Of a DNA stretch of 7,742 nucleotides, positions 1-6,616 are shown in pieces (position 1 is the stretch's first letter; the number at the start of each line of letters is the position of its first letter). The position numbers were made by a program, and so were the translations under genes. Under the pieces are notes generated by a model. It saw only the letters and a program-made list of their open reading frames with translations. It searched no databases and was not told where the DNA came from. Origin of the DNA: Mucilaginibacter sp. (GTDB lineage Bacteria; Bacteroidota; Bacteroidia; Sphingobacteriales; Sphingobacteriaceae); NCBI GenBank assembly GCA_014376655.1, contig JACMRC010000028.1, positions 1 through 7,742 of the forward strand, written 5' to 3'.

Positions 1-2
1 TA

Positions 3-89
3 GCTAAGAGGGCTCAGGAACGCGCGCTAAGCGTTTTTAACTGGGAAAATGTAGCTGATGAACATGTAGAAGTATTTTTAAACAGCTAA
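3..89 (+). CDS. C-terminal end of a probable GT4 glycosyltransferase (partial)
   Basis: An open frame enters from the left edge and ends at TAA (87-89), giving 28 residues, AKRAQERALS followed by VFNWENVADEHVEVFLNS. The pattern of an aromatic residue, then NWE (the common F-S/N-W form), then an amphipathic helix finishing in hydrophobic residues is typical of the last helix of GT4 glycosyltransferases; the complete GT4 gene next door ends in a comparable way (LFSWHSTALQLIEIFKKAV). The family is therefore a reasonable guess, but 28 residues hold no catalytic motif. The gene converges on the minus-strand block, and its stop codon shares two bases with the opposing stop. Composition resembles the rest of the window. 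It could also be the tail of another protein with a similar last helix. Confidence 0.6.
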   Translation, partial: AKRAQERALSVFNWENVADEHVEVFLNS

Positions 90-1213
90 ACTGCTTTTTT
101 AAATATTTCAATTAATTGTAGGGCGGTACTATGCCAGCTAAATAGTTTAAGCCGTTGAGTTCCATTTATTATTAAATCTTTTCTTAATTCGTCATCATTT
201 AGCACCATCTTTATTTTTGTGCTGATATCATCTACATCATAAGGATCAAATTGCAATACGGCATCGCCGCCAATTTCTGGCAAACAAGTGTTGTTGGCTA
301 CCAATACAGGCAGGTTATGGCTAAATGCTTCTAAAACGGGTATGCCAAACCCTTCATTTATAGATGGGAAAACATATATTAAAGCATTCTTATAAAGCTG
401 GTTCAATGCAGCATCAGTCAAATATCCGGTTAGTATTATTTCACTTTGTAAGTTAGTTTCTGCAATGGCATTAGTAATTAAGTTATAATCACTCTCAAAG
501 TTAGTTGATGGGGTAGGGCCGGCAAGGACTAATTTTAACTCGGGATGCTCGTTTTTTTTAATTTGGCTAAAGGCATAAATTAACGAAGGGATATTTTTTC
601 GTTTAAACATTGATCCAACATGCAAAATATAGTTGCCGGGTTTTAAAGAAAATGATTGTAGCAGTTGCCCGTTATCATTATCAGTCGACGTATTTAGTGT
701 TTTTGGCCCTTCGGGTATAACAATTAATTTATCATTTGGTAAATGTGTATAATGGTTAATTTGCTTTTTTGACCACGCGGTTGGTGTAATTATAAAGACC
801 GATTTTTTAGCAGCGGGTATGGCTGTTTTTTTATAAAGCCATAGCCAGATCTTTCCATAATTCTCGGGTTTTTCAAAAAAAAAAGCGTCATGAAAAACCG
901 GGATAGTTTTATATCCCAAATGTATCAATGGTACAAAGTTATCGGTACAGAAAACTATATCGGCGCTTTTAAAAAATGCTTTTAGCGGTAACACCAATTG
1001 CTTCCATAATTGGTACCTACAGTGTTCAATCAGCTTAAAAACTTTGATATTACCGGTATAAACCGGGATGCTGGTATCTAAAAAATGAAAACGGATATTG
1101 GTATCATCAATGCTTTTAAACTCCTTACATAATTCTTCCAGGTAGGTTTTGGTGCCGGTTTTAGCCACCCGAAGATCGCGCACATCTACTACTATGGTTA
1201 ATGGTTTTGCCAT
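86..1213 (-). CDS. GT4-family glycosyltransferase (GT-B fold)
   Basis: This 375-residue protein has the usual length of a GT4 enzyme, which transfers a sugar from a nucleotide donor, commonly with retention of configuration, at the cytoplasmic face of the inner membrane. The C-terminal donor-binding half shows HVGSMFKRKN (198-207), where basic residues normally contact the donor phosphates, LVLAGP (228-233) and the EX7E motif, with E287 and E295 in INEGFGIPVLEAF. LPEIGG (311-316) follows in its expected place. The N-terminal acceptor half includes VFHDA (106-110). The ATG lies 2 nt after the stop of the acyltransferase gene, so this is the last gene of the minus-strand operon; its TAG (88-86) overlaps the stop of the opposing gene. 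A T10 run (coding strand) encodes F111-F113. Closest in style to mannosyl- or rhamnosyltransferases, but donor and linkage cannot be read from the sequence. Confidence 0.93.
   Translation of the reverse strand: MAKPLTIVVDVRDLRVAKTGTKTYLEELCKEFKSIDDTNIRFHFLDTSIPVYTGNIKVFKLIEHCRYQLWKQLVLPLKAFFKSADIVFCTDNFVPLIHLGYKTIPVFHDAFFFEKPENYGKIWLWLYKKTAIPAAKKSVFIITPTAWSKKQINHYTHLPNDKLIVIPEGPKTLNTSTDNDNGQLLQSFSLKPGNYILHVGSMFKRKNIPSLIYAFSQIKKNEHPELKLVLAGPTPSTNFESDYNLITNAIAETNLQSEIILTGYLTDAALNQLYKNALIYVFPSINEGFGIPVLEAFSHNLPVLVANNTCLPEIGGDAVLQFDPYDVDDISTKIKMVLNDDELRKDLIINGTQRLKLFSWHSTALQLIEIFKKAV
875..884 (-). repeat. Homopolymer T10 (coding strand) within the GT4 gene
   Basis: Ten consecutive A on the + strand are T10 in the coding strand of the glycosyltransferase and encode three phenylalanines just after the VFHDA motif. 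The frame is intact at this length. Homopolymers of this size can slip during replication and are also a common place for sequencing errors. Confidence 0.9.
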
Positions 1214-1215
1214 AG

Positions 1216-1911
1216 TTAAACAGTTTCCCTGCTTTTAATGAGTTTTGCCGGTACGCCCGCAATTATTGAATTTGCCGGAAATGATTTATTTACCACACTG
1301 CCAGCTGCCACTACACATCCATCGCCAATGGTTACACCGGCCAGTATAGTTACGCCACCGCCCAGCCAGCAATTATTGCCTATTACTACAGCTTGTTTAG
1401 TTACGCTTTGCTCTTTTATGGTTAATTGCAAATCCGAAAAGTTGTGATTTTCTGAAAATATCTGGATGTTGGGCCCTGTAATAACATCGTCGCCAACGGT
1501 AATACCGCCTTGCCCTGCCAGGAAAGCACGTGCCCCGATGCCTGTTCTGTCGCCAATGATAATGCCGGTGCCTTTATGTGCTATAATGCCGGTGCAAAAT
1601 AATATACAATCGCGCGCTATAGAAACATTATCGCCCAATGTTATACCATTTGTTGAAAGCGCATTTATACTAACATTATCATCTAATATTAAATTTTTAC
1701 CAGCACTTACCTGGTAACCATGCCGCACCTTTACATGAGTGCCGACAAAAACCAACCCATGTGATTTTTTTAAAAATGGTTTTAGAAACAACCCTCTTAA
1801 TAACTGGAAAAACCTAACCCAGGCCACGCTAAAAAGATCGCGGCTGGAGTGTATAGCCTCCCATTTATAGTTTGGGTCGTTTTTTAATTTCCTGATCAGC
1901 TTTTCAATCAT
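1216..1911 (-). CDS. Left-handed beta-helix (hexapeptide-repeat) acyltransferase, probable O-acetyltransferase
   Basis: The 231-residue protein belongs to the LbH acyltransferases (WcaF/NodL/Vat-like), which usually move acetyl from acetyl-CoA to a sugar hydroxyl. After a helical N-terminal region (about 1-65), rungs of the beta-helix are visible as imperfect hexapeptides: ITLGDNVSI (90-98), IIIGDRTGIGA (117-127), ITVGDDV (137-143), VVIGNNCWLGGGVTI (175-189), and AGVTIGDGCVVAAGSVV (191-207). H156 in FSENHNF (152-158) sits where the catalytic histidine lies in this family. The end, IIAGVPAKLIK (216-226), is the standard closing motif. Its ATG overlaps the end of the Wzy-like gene by 8 nt, and it ends 2 nt before the GT4 gene, which places it in the repeat-unit operon. 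Most likely it O-acetylates a sugar of the repeat unit, but the acceptor, and acetyl rather than another acyl group, are inferred. Confidence 0.92.
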   Translation of the reverse strand: MIEKLIRKLKNDPNYKWEAIHSSRDLFSVAWVRFFQLLRGLFLKPFLKKSHGLVFVGTHVKVRHGYQVSAGKNLILDDNVSINALSTNGITLGDNVSIARDCILFCTGIIAHKGTGIIIGDRTGIGARAFLAGQGGITVGDDVITGPNIQIFSENHNFSDLQLTIKEQSVTKQAVVIGNNCWLGGGVTILAGVTIGDGCVVAAGSVVNKSFPANSIIAGVPAKLIKSRETV

Positions 1912-3295
1912 TAGGTACTGGTTGTAACTGCTCCTTTTGGGGTTGCATAATAATACTTATAAACAAGCCTGATAAAAACCAGTTCATGTATGAAAGGTAG
2001 GATGACGATTCTACTTCTGATGTTAGTAAAGGAATAAAAAAGCTTATTTTTATTAATAAAACAGCCATGCATACCTGTCGTTCTTTCCCTTGCAGATTGT
2101 TAAGCCATTTTAAGCCTGTTTTAATAAACATTATATAAATGGCTAAGTATAAAAGTAATGCAATTATGCCAGCTTGTACGCCAATAATAATAAATTGATT
2201 TTCGCCGCCTATATTTTCGCCCAATGTACCTGCAACCCGGCCTGATGTACCCAGCCCTAATCCAAGGGGGCTTTGTATCATGGCCATTATGCCCTCTGCC
2301 CATTGTACCAGGTGGCCAACGCTTGATGGATTACTAAAATCAAGTGTATTTATAATAACTTCAAGTATGCCGGTATGGTTGTTTTCGAACTGACTAAATA
2401 AATAAATAAGATAAGCAACGCATAATGCAATGCCTGCGTGTACGGTGCGGGTTATAGTTTTTTTATGGGTAAGCAATGCGTATATATATATAACCAGAAA
2501 ATAGCTGGCCAACGGGGCGCGCGAAAAAGAAAAAATGATAGATAAAAAAGTTGCGCCTAAAGCTAACCAACCTATACTATTAGCTTTAAATTTATTATCA
2601 TCCCTGGTAAATAATGCAATTATAACTGATAGCGCCAATAGCGTAGCCGCAGCATGTTCAAGCGGGTTTGCAAAAAAACTGGCAAAACGGCGATAGCCAC
2701 CTTCTGATTCAAAAGTGGTGCTAAGGCCAAACATACCGGCGGGTTCAATATTAAAAAAGTAATAACAATAATCGGCAAAGCCGGTATAAATTTGTAATTG
2801 TTGTTGCATTAATATTTCGACCGCTAATACTGCTCCGGCTGCAATAGTTAACAATACAATGTAGTTAAAATACTTATTGATGTAGATGGTTTTGGGGTCA
2901 AACAACCGCCCGGTAAAATATACTATGATATAAAACGAAGTGCTTTTAAAGGCAAGCAGCCTTTCAACAAAACTATGCTCGCCTATGGGTAAAATGGCAT
3001 AAATAAATGTATATACCAGGAAACCGAAGATAGCATAGTCCACTAAATGAAACCGGGGCCTGTGCTTTAATGATACCACGTTTAATATCAGCACGCAAAA
3101 TATAAGGATCTCTTTAAAAAACTGGAATACAGGGATGATGCTTTTTAACCCCACCATAAAACTGACAGACATTGCAGTTGTATATATGGATAAGCCAAAA
3201 ATTAAAAATATAAGCACGCCCTCGCCCTTGCCTCTGTAGACCTCTCTTAATGCCACAATAAAAGACGTAAGAAAAACGAGTGGGAAAATTAACAT
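1904..3295 (-). CDS. Wzy-type polysaccharide polymerase / O-antigen ligase family membrane protein
   Basis: This 463-residue protein is strongly hydrophobic, with roughly ten to twelve membrane segments (for example about 1-17, 26-50, 62-76, 87-102, 143-160, 212-229, 241-257, 262-276, 287-301, 368-392, 408-425 and 438-450). Features of the O-antigen ligase/Wzy family include RRFASFFANPLEHA (202-215), SFSRAP (256-261) with the usual Ser-Arg at a membrane boundary, and a long extracytoplasmic loop (about 302-365) containing HLVQWAEG and SPLGLGLGTSG, closed by GENQFI (364-369). Polymerases and ligases share this fold and cannot be separated by sequence alone. The flippase and glycosyltransferases in the same operon favour a polymerase joining repeat units on the periplasmic side. 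The ATG is 1 nt after the stop of the GT2 gene, and the end overlaps the acyltransferase start by 8 nt. Confidence 0.88.
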   Translation of the reverse strand: MLIFPLVFLTSFIVALREVYRGKGEGVLIFLIFGLSIYTTAMSVSFMVGLKSIIPVFQFFKEILIFCVLILNVVSLKHRPRFHLVDYAIFGFLVYTFIYAILPIGEHSFVERLLAFKSTSFYIIVYFTGRLFDPKTIYINKYFNYIVLLTIAAGAVLAVEILMQQQLQIYTGFADYCYYFFNIEPAGMFGLSTTFESEGGYRRFASFFANPLEHAAATLLALSVIIALFTRDDNKFKANSIGWLALGATFLSIIFSFSRAPLASYFLVIYIYALLTHKKTITRTVHAGIALCVAYLIYLFSQFENNHTGILEVIINTLDFSNPSSVGHLVQWAEGIMAMIQSPLGLGLGTSGRVAGTLGENIGGENQFIIIGVQAGIIALLLYLAIYIMFIKTGLKWLNNLQGKERQVCMAVLLIKISFFIPLLTSEVESSSYLSYMNWFLSGLFISIIMQPQKEQLQPVPND

Positions 3296-3296
3296 A

Positions 3297-4226
3297 CTAT
3301 GTGCTGATTTTATTTAAAGGCCAAATTAAGTTTTTTGGCGTAAAAAGACCTTCATTTAGCCCTTTAACTAAAAAGCCTGCTTTTTCATTGCGTCCCCTTA
3401 ATTTAAAATATCCCCATAAGGCACTGTAATATAACAAACCGCCTATTACATAAATTGGATAAAATATAGGGTTGCCATACCTGCGCAAAAACCAAATGCG
3501 GTTACGGGTAATGTAGTAATGAATTATCGGGCTTAAAAAACCTTCTTTCTTTTCTACTTTGGCAGACACGCCGGCTTCGTGGTATAGTTTCCCTGATGGC
3601 AGATAATGAAGTTCAAAACCTAAACCGCACAACCTGTAAGATAATTCTACATCCTCATAGTATAAAAAGAATTGTTTATTAAACAATCCGCTTTTTACTA
3701 ATGCCGAATTACGGATAAGCATACAACAGCCGGTTACCCATTTGGCGTTTTCATAATCGGGATTTTCGGCCGGGAGTGTTTTATCAGAATAAGTTAATCC
3801 CAGCAATTGGTTAAAGCCACCTTTGCCGTTCCATATTTTGGTTTTATCATGCAGCCAATATATTGCAGGTTGTACAGCCGCCGCGTTGGGGTGGTTGTTT
3901 AAATGTATGCTGAGTTTTGAAACAATATCTTCATCAACCAGGGTATCCGTATTCATTACTAATGAATAGGTATACCCATTTTCTATACTGTAAATTAAGC
4001 CTCGGTTGTTCCCTTCGGCAAAACCAAGGTTATCTTTATTTTCAATATATATAAGTTGCGGAAATTGGGCTTTTAATAATACTACAGAATTATCAGTCGA
4101 CCCATTATCAGCTATAATAATATCAAACAAGCCTTCATCGCAATATTGCTTTACGGATGTAATGCAATTGGCCGTATGCACCGGCGTGTTCCAATTGAGT
4201 AATATTAATGCAACCGGCTTAGCCAT
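3297..4226 (-). CDS. GT2-family glycosyltransferase (WbbL/rhamnosyltransferase-like)
   Basis: The 309-residue protein has the GT-A fold of family 2, with inverting transfer from a nucleotide sugar at the inner membrane. It opens with VALILLNWN (5-13) and continues with DNGSTDNS (40-47), NLGFAEGNNRG (66-76), the metal/nucleotide-binding MNTD (91-94, in place of a classical DXD), VTGCCMLIR (164-172) and YYEDVELSYRL (189-199), whose ED(V)E holds the likely catalytic base. This set resembles the WbbL/RfbF-like rhamnosyltransferase group. Near the C-terminus, YPIYVIGGLLYYSAL (256-270) is hydrophobic and probably membrane-associated. The ATG lies inside the last codons of the flippase gene (8-nt overlap), and the Wzy-like gene begins 1 nt after its stop. 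The nearby rfbD makes rhamnose a plausible donor, but this is inference; other hexoses are possible. Confidence 0.92.
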   Translation of the reverse strand: MAKPVALILLNWNTPVHTANCITSVKQYCDEGLFDIIIADNGSTDNSVVLLKAQFPQLIYIENKDNLGFAEGNNRGLIYSIENGYTYSLVMNTDTLVDEDIVSKLSIHLNNHPNAAAVQPAIYWLHDKTKIWNGKGGFNQLLGLTYSDKTLPAENPDYENAKWVTGCCMLIRNSALVKSGLFNKQFFLYYEDVELSYRLCGLGFELHYLPSGKLYHEAGVSAKVEKKEGFLSPIIHYYITRNRIWFLRRYGNPIFYPIYVIGGLLYYSALWGYFKLRGRNEKAGFLVKGLNEGLFTPKNLIWPLNKIST

Positions 4227-5478
4227 GGTGAATAGCAGGTTTTTTTATAAGATACTCTGATATAATTAAAGCACAAGTTTCTACAATTAAAGTAAATGCA
4301 CCTATATATATATAGTTGTTTGAGCCCGATATCAGGAAGGCGATAGCAGTGGCAATTATTAATAAAATTGAAGATATCCTAAACAGGTAAACAGTATTGT
4401 TTTTTAAAAGCAGGTCAAGCATATTTATAACATTAAGGGCCGATATAACCGGTACAAATGCCATTACCCTTAAAAGCATTATAGCGTTTGCATCATGCTT
4501 TTTAGATAAGGTAAACACTATAAAATCAGCCAGTATAAATATAAGTATCGCTCCGCCAAAAAATACACCGGCTAAAAGGTATTTGGTTTTTCTGCGGTAA
4601 ACAATCCACAGGCCCAGGCTTTCTTTGTATAAATGCACTGCTTTTGGGTAAAATGCATTGGCAATTGTATTTATCAGATTTCTGCATTGCCCCATAATCC
4701 TGTCACATAAAGAATAGGCTCCCAATAAATCAGACCCTCCCCATTTTAAAGCAAATATTATGATGGATTGCTGCAGGTTGGCCGATATATTGTTTACTGT
4801 TAAATAAAAATTATCCTTGCCAATTTTTAGTAGTTCGGCCTTCTGTGGAAATAAAAGTTGTAGCTTAAAACGGGTGGTTATATATATTAACAAGCCTAAA
4901 TAAGTTATAACATTGCCCATCCCCAAAATAAAGTTAACCCAGGGCGCCTCGGCAGGGCTTTTTATAAAAAGCAATATGGCTACAAGGGCAGCAATGTTTG
5001 CCACCAGGTTATATATGTTAAATGTCTTTATCTTTTCGGTACCTATAAAAAAACATAATGGGTTAAATACTTCGGCTAAAACAATTGGTGCAGATAGCAA
5101 AATATAAAAATAGGAGGATACATGGAACCAATAAAGTGCAAATAACCCAATACAAAATAAGCCGAAAATTAACACCCTGATCGATAATGTATTACATATT
5201 ACTTCGCTCAGCTTTTTAATGTCGGCAATGTTGTAAGCGGTATCCCTCACACCTGATTGCCCCGTGCCATAATTAATAATAGTACCGGCAAGGGTAGAAA
5301 ACCGGTAAGCCACCATTATCAACCCAAAACCTTCAAGACCAACACTGCCTGTTATTATACGGATTGTAACAACCAGCAGCAATAAATTAGATATCTGTAT
5401 GCTGCTTAAATTGAAGAAGTTGGAAAGTATATTTGTAGCCCTTAACCTTTTATAAGAGCCAATTAGGCGTTGTTTCAA
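4219..5478 (-). CDS. Wzx-type polysaccharide flippase (MOP superfamily), TTG start
   Basis: The 419-residue protein has about eleven to twelve hydrophobic segments spread over its length and belongs to the oligosaccharide flippases (PST/RfbX-like, MOP superfamily), which move undecaprenyl-linked repeat units to the periplasmic face. Typical traits are the N-terminal NFFNLSSIQISNLLLL (20-35) leading into the first membrane segment, GLEGFGLIMVAYRF (47-60), the NYGTGQSGVRD loop (69-79) and NAFYPKA (274-280). The start is taken at TTG (5478-5476). An in-frame TAA lies 2 codons before it, and the next ATG, about residue 55, would delete the first membrane segment. A promoter match 22 nt upstream supports this start. 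It is the first gene of the tightly packed minus-strand operon, and its end overlaps the GT2 start by 8 nt. Confidence 0.9.
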   Translation of the reverse strand: MKQRLIGSYKRLRATNILSNFFNLSSIQISNLLLLVVTIRIITGSVGLEGFGLIMVAYRFSTLAGTIINYGTGQSGVRDTAYNIADIKKLSEVICNTLSIRVLIFGLFCIGLFALYWFHVSSYFYILLSAPIVLAEVFNPLCFFIGTEKIKTFNIYNLVANIAALVAILLFIKSPAEAPWVNFILGMGNVITYLGLLIYITTRFKLQLLFPQKAELLKIGKDNFYLTVNNISANLQQSIIIFALKWGGSDLLGAYSLCDRIMGQCRNLINTIANAFYPKAVHLYKESLGLWIVYRRKTKYLLAGVFFGGAILIFILADFIVFTLSKKHDANAIMLLRVMAFVPVISALNVINMLDLLLKNNTVYLFRISSILLIIATAIAFLISGSNNYIYIGAFTLIVETCALIISEYLIKKPAIHHG

Positions 5479-5500
5479 ATTTTACAGTTTATTTCTACAA

Positions 5501-5532
5501 CAAATTTAACTTATTATGAGTAGTAGCACAAA
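5501..5532 (-). promoter_or_regulatory. Predicted Bacteroidota-type promoter of the flippase-led operon
   Basis: On the minus strand, TTTG (5532-5529) is followed after 20 nt by TAAATTTG (5508-5501), a full match to the -7 consensus TAnnTTTG with a -33 TTTG at near-canonical distance. The -7 box ends 22 nt before the TTG start, predicting a leader of roughly 15 nt without a Shine-Dalgarno site. It sits in the 72-nt gap after the methyltransferase gene, so the five-gene operon could be expressed independently of that gene. Confidence 0.65.
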
Positions 5533-5550
5533 TTAGATTTGGCAAGGACG

Positions 5551-6516
5551 CTAAGCTGTTTTAATCATCCAAAATGCTCCTGGTTCACGGCCAGGCTGGG
5601 TGCTGAAAACCGGGTTTTTAGCTACAAACTCTTTATAGTTATGATGGGTAAGATAATTTAAAGCACCTATTATTTTAAATTTATTGTTGAACGTTAAAAA
5701 CGCCTCTAACAAATATTGTTCGTTCCAAAACCTATGCTCATATATCCAGTCGCTCAAATAATCCTTGGGCATATGGATGTCATGTATTTGGATAATTACG
5801 CCCGGTTTAAGTATAGGTAAGATCTCAAGGTATTCAAACAACACATCGCCCTGCGGCCTTATCATATGGGTAGAGTCAATAAACAATATATCATTAGCTT
5901 CCAATTGTTCAAAAAATGATTTATCAATAGTTTCAACTCTTTTTCGGATCACATCTACCTCCAATTTTTCAAGCCATGGTTGTTCATAGGGTTCAACGCA
6001 AGCGTATTTACAGCTATAACCCGTGTCCTCTGCTTTATTTTGGGCAAAAGCGTTTTGTGCTATAAGGGTGGAGTAGCCGCTGCCTATTTCAATTATTTGT
6101 TTTGGTTTAAAATGCCGTATTATACTGTAATAATATTCGGCATCAGCAGCTTCATAAAAACCGTTATTATAATAATATTCGCCGTCAGCTCGTTTTTCAA
6201 CCGGGAATTTAAGTAGTTCATCATTATAATTAAACTTTGATAATAGGGCTAATTGTTCAGCAGTATTTAAATCTATTCCCGGTAAGTCTCTGTCCTCTCT
6301 TAATGATTTTACTAAATGCTTTTTGGGGTTAATTAATGGTTCATAATAATGGTCAATAATCGGCAACATACCTACCTGCATAAATATCTTTTCGTCCAAA
6401 AAACTAATGCCCACTTTCCTTATTAATTTAAGCCATAGTGCCGCCAAAAAGGTAAAAGGGAAGCCTATGAAAATGATGGGTTTAATAATAAGTTTTAAAA
6501 TCCTGTTTAGCGTCAT
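5551..6516 (-). CDS. Class I SAM-dependent methyltransferase with N-terminal membrane segment
   Basis: From the ATG at 6516 the protein has 321 residues. The frame stays open upstream to an ATG at 6747, but that extension would run antisense into the oxygenase gene and across the divergent promoter region, so 6516 is preferred; a -7 box lies 21 nt before it. After a hydrophobic stretch (about 8-32) that probably anchors it in the membrane, the Rossmann core shows motif I EIGSGYS (143-149), an acidic-loop region VEPYEQP (174-180), LFIDSTH (211-217), D224, then LKPGVIIQIHD (236-246/247). This D..H......D and HD arrangement matches the Methyltransf_24/TylF-CmcI-like group, in which such residues can bind a metal. 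The C-terminal GAFWMIK is also typical of the group. It is likely an O-methyltransferase for a sugar or lipid-linked glycan, but the substrate is unknown. It is 72 nt upstream of the flippase on the same strand and diverges from the oxygenase gene. Confidence 0.87.
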   Translation of the reverse strand: MTLNRILKLIIKPIIFIGFPFTFLAALWLKLIRKVGISFLDEKIFMQVGMLPIIDHYYEPLINPKKHLVKSLREDRDLPGIDLNTAEQLALLSKFNYNDELLKFPVEKRADGEYYYNNGFYEAADAEYYYSIIRHFKPKQIIEIGSGYSTLIAQNAFAQNKAEDTGYSCKYACVEPYEQPWLEKLEVDVIRKRVETIDKSFFEQLEANDILFIDSTHMIRPQGDVLFEYLEILPILKPGVIIQIHDIHMPKDYLSDWIYEHRFWNEQYLLEAFLTFNNKFKIIGALNYLTHHNYKEFVAKNPVFSTQPGREPGAFWMIKTA

Positions 6517-6537
6517 TTTTATATAGTAATACTTTGG

Positions 6538-6545
6538 CAAAAGTA
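6538..6545 (-). promoter_or_regulatory. Predicted -7 element for the methyltransferase gene
   Basis: TACTTTTG on the minus strand matches the Bacteroidota -7 consensus TAnnTTTG in all fixed positions and ends 21 nt before the methyltransferase ATG. No good -33 TTTG is present at 19-21 nt; the nearest TTG on that strand (6561-6559) is too close. A promoter here is plausible but incomplete. Confidence 0.45.
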
Positions 6546-6549
6546 GTTT

Positions 6550-6563
6550 AATTGCGGGCAATT
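6550..6563. promoter_or_regulatory. Inverted repeat between divergent genes, candidate operator
   Basis: AATTGC-GG-GCAATT is a perfect 6-bp inverted repeat with a 2-nt centre. It lies between the two outward-facing -7 boxes, where the -33 regions of both promoters would be. A dimeric regulator binding here could control the methyltransferase and the oxygenase together. No regulator gene is in the window, and a 6-bp palindrome can occur by chance. Confidence 0.3.
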
Positions 6564-6587
6564 GGGTATCATACGTTGTATAATTAT

Positions 6588-6595
6588 TATCTTCG
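6588..6595 (+). promoter_or_regulatory. Predicted -7 element for the oxygenase gene
   Basis: TATCTTCG differs from the consensus TAnnTTTG at one position and ends 21 nt before the oxygenase ATG. A possible -33 element, ATTG (6561-6564), stands 23 nt upstream, somewhat far. Support comes mainly from the spacing to the start codon, which matches the other promoter-like sites in the window. Confidence 0.35.
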
Positions 6596-6616
6596 CAAAT
6601 CAAATAATTTAATCTA

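Noticed and set aside
19..38. Hairpin AACGC (19-23) / GCGTT (31-35) followed by T residues, resembling a terminator
   Set aside because: It lies about 50 nt inside the coding end of the + strand gene, the stem is only 5 bp, and on the minus strand there is no T run after it.
676..688. 13-nt sequence shared with the GT2 gene near 4089-4101 (contains GTCGAC)
   Set aside because: Both copies encode Ser-Thr-Asp-Asn with the same codons, in DNGSTDNS of GT2 and a linker of GT4; chance codon identity rather than a dispersed repeat.
1466..1717. An open frame on the + strand across the acyltransferase gene
   Set aside because: It is the antisense of a clear hexapeptide-repeat protein; its proline-rich product reflects glycine-rich repeats on the other strand.
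2481..2492. (TA)6 run, with a second one at 4303-4314
   Set aside because: Both are inside membrane-protein genes and arise from alternating Tyr (TAT/TAC) and Ile (ATA) codons in hydrophobic segments; 12 bases, in frame, no sign of a regulatory role.
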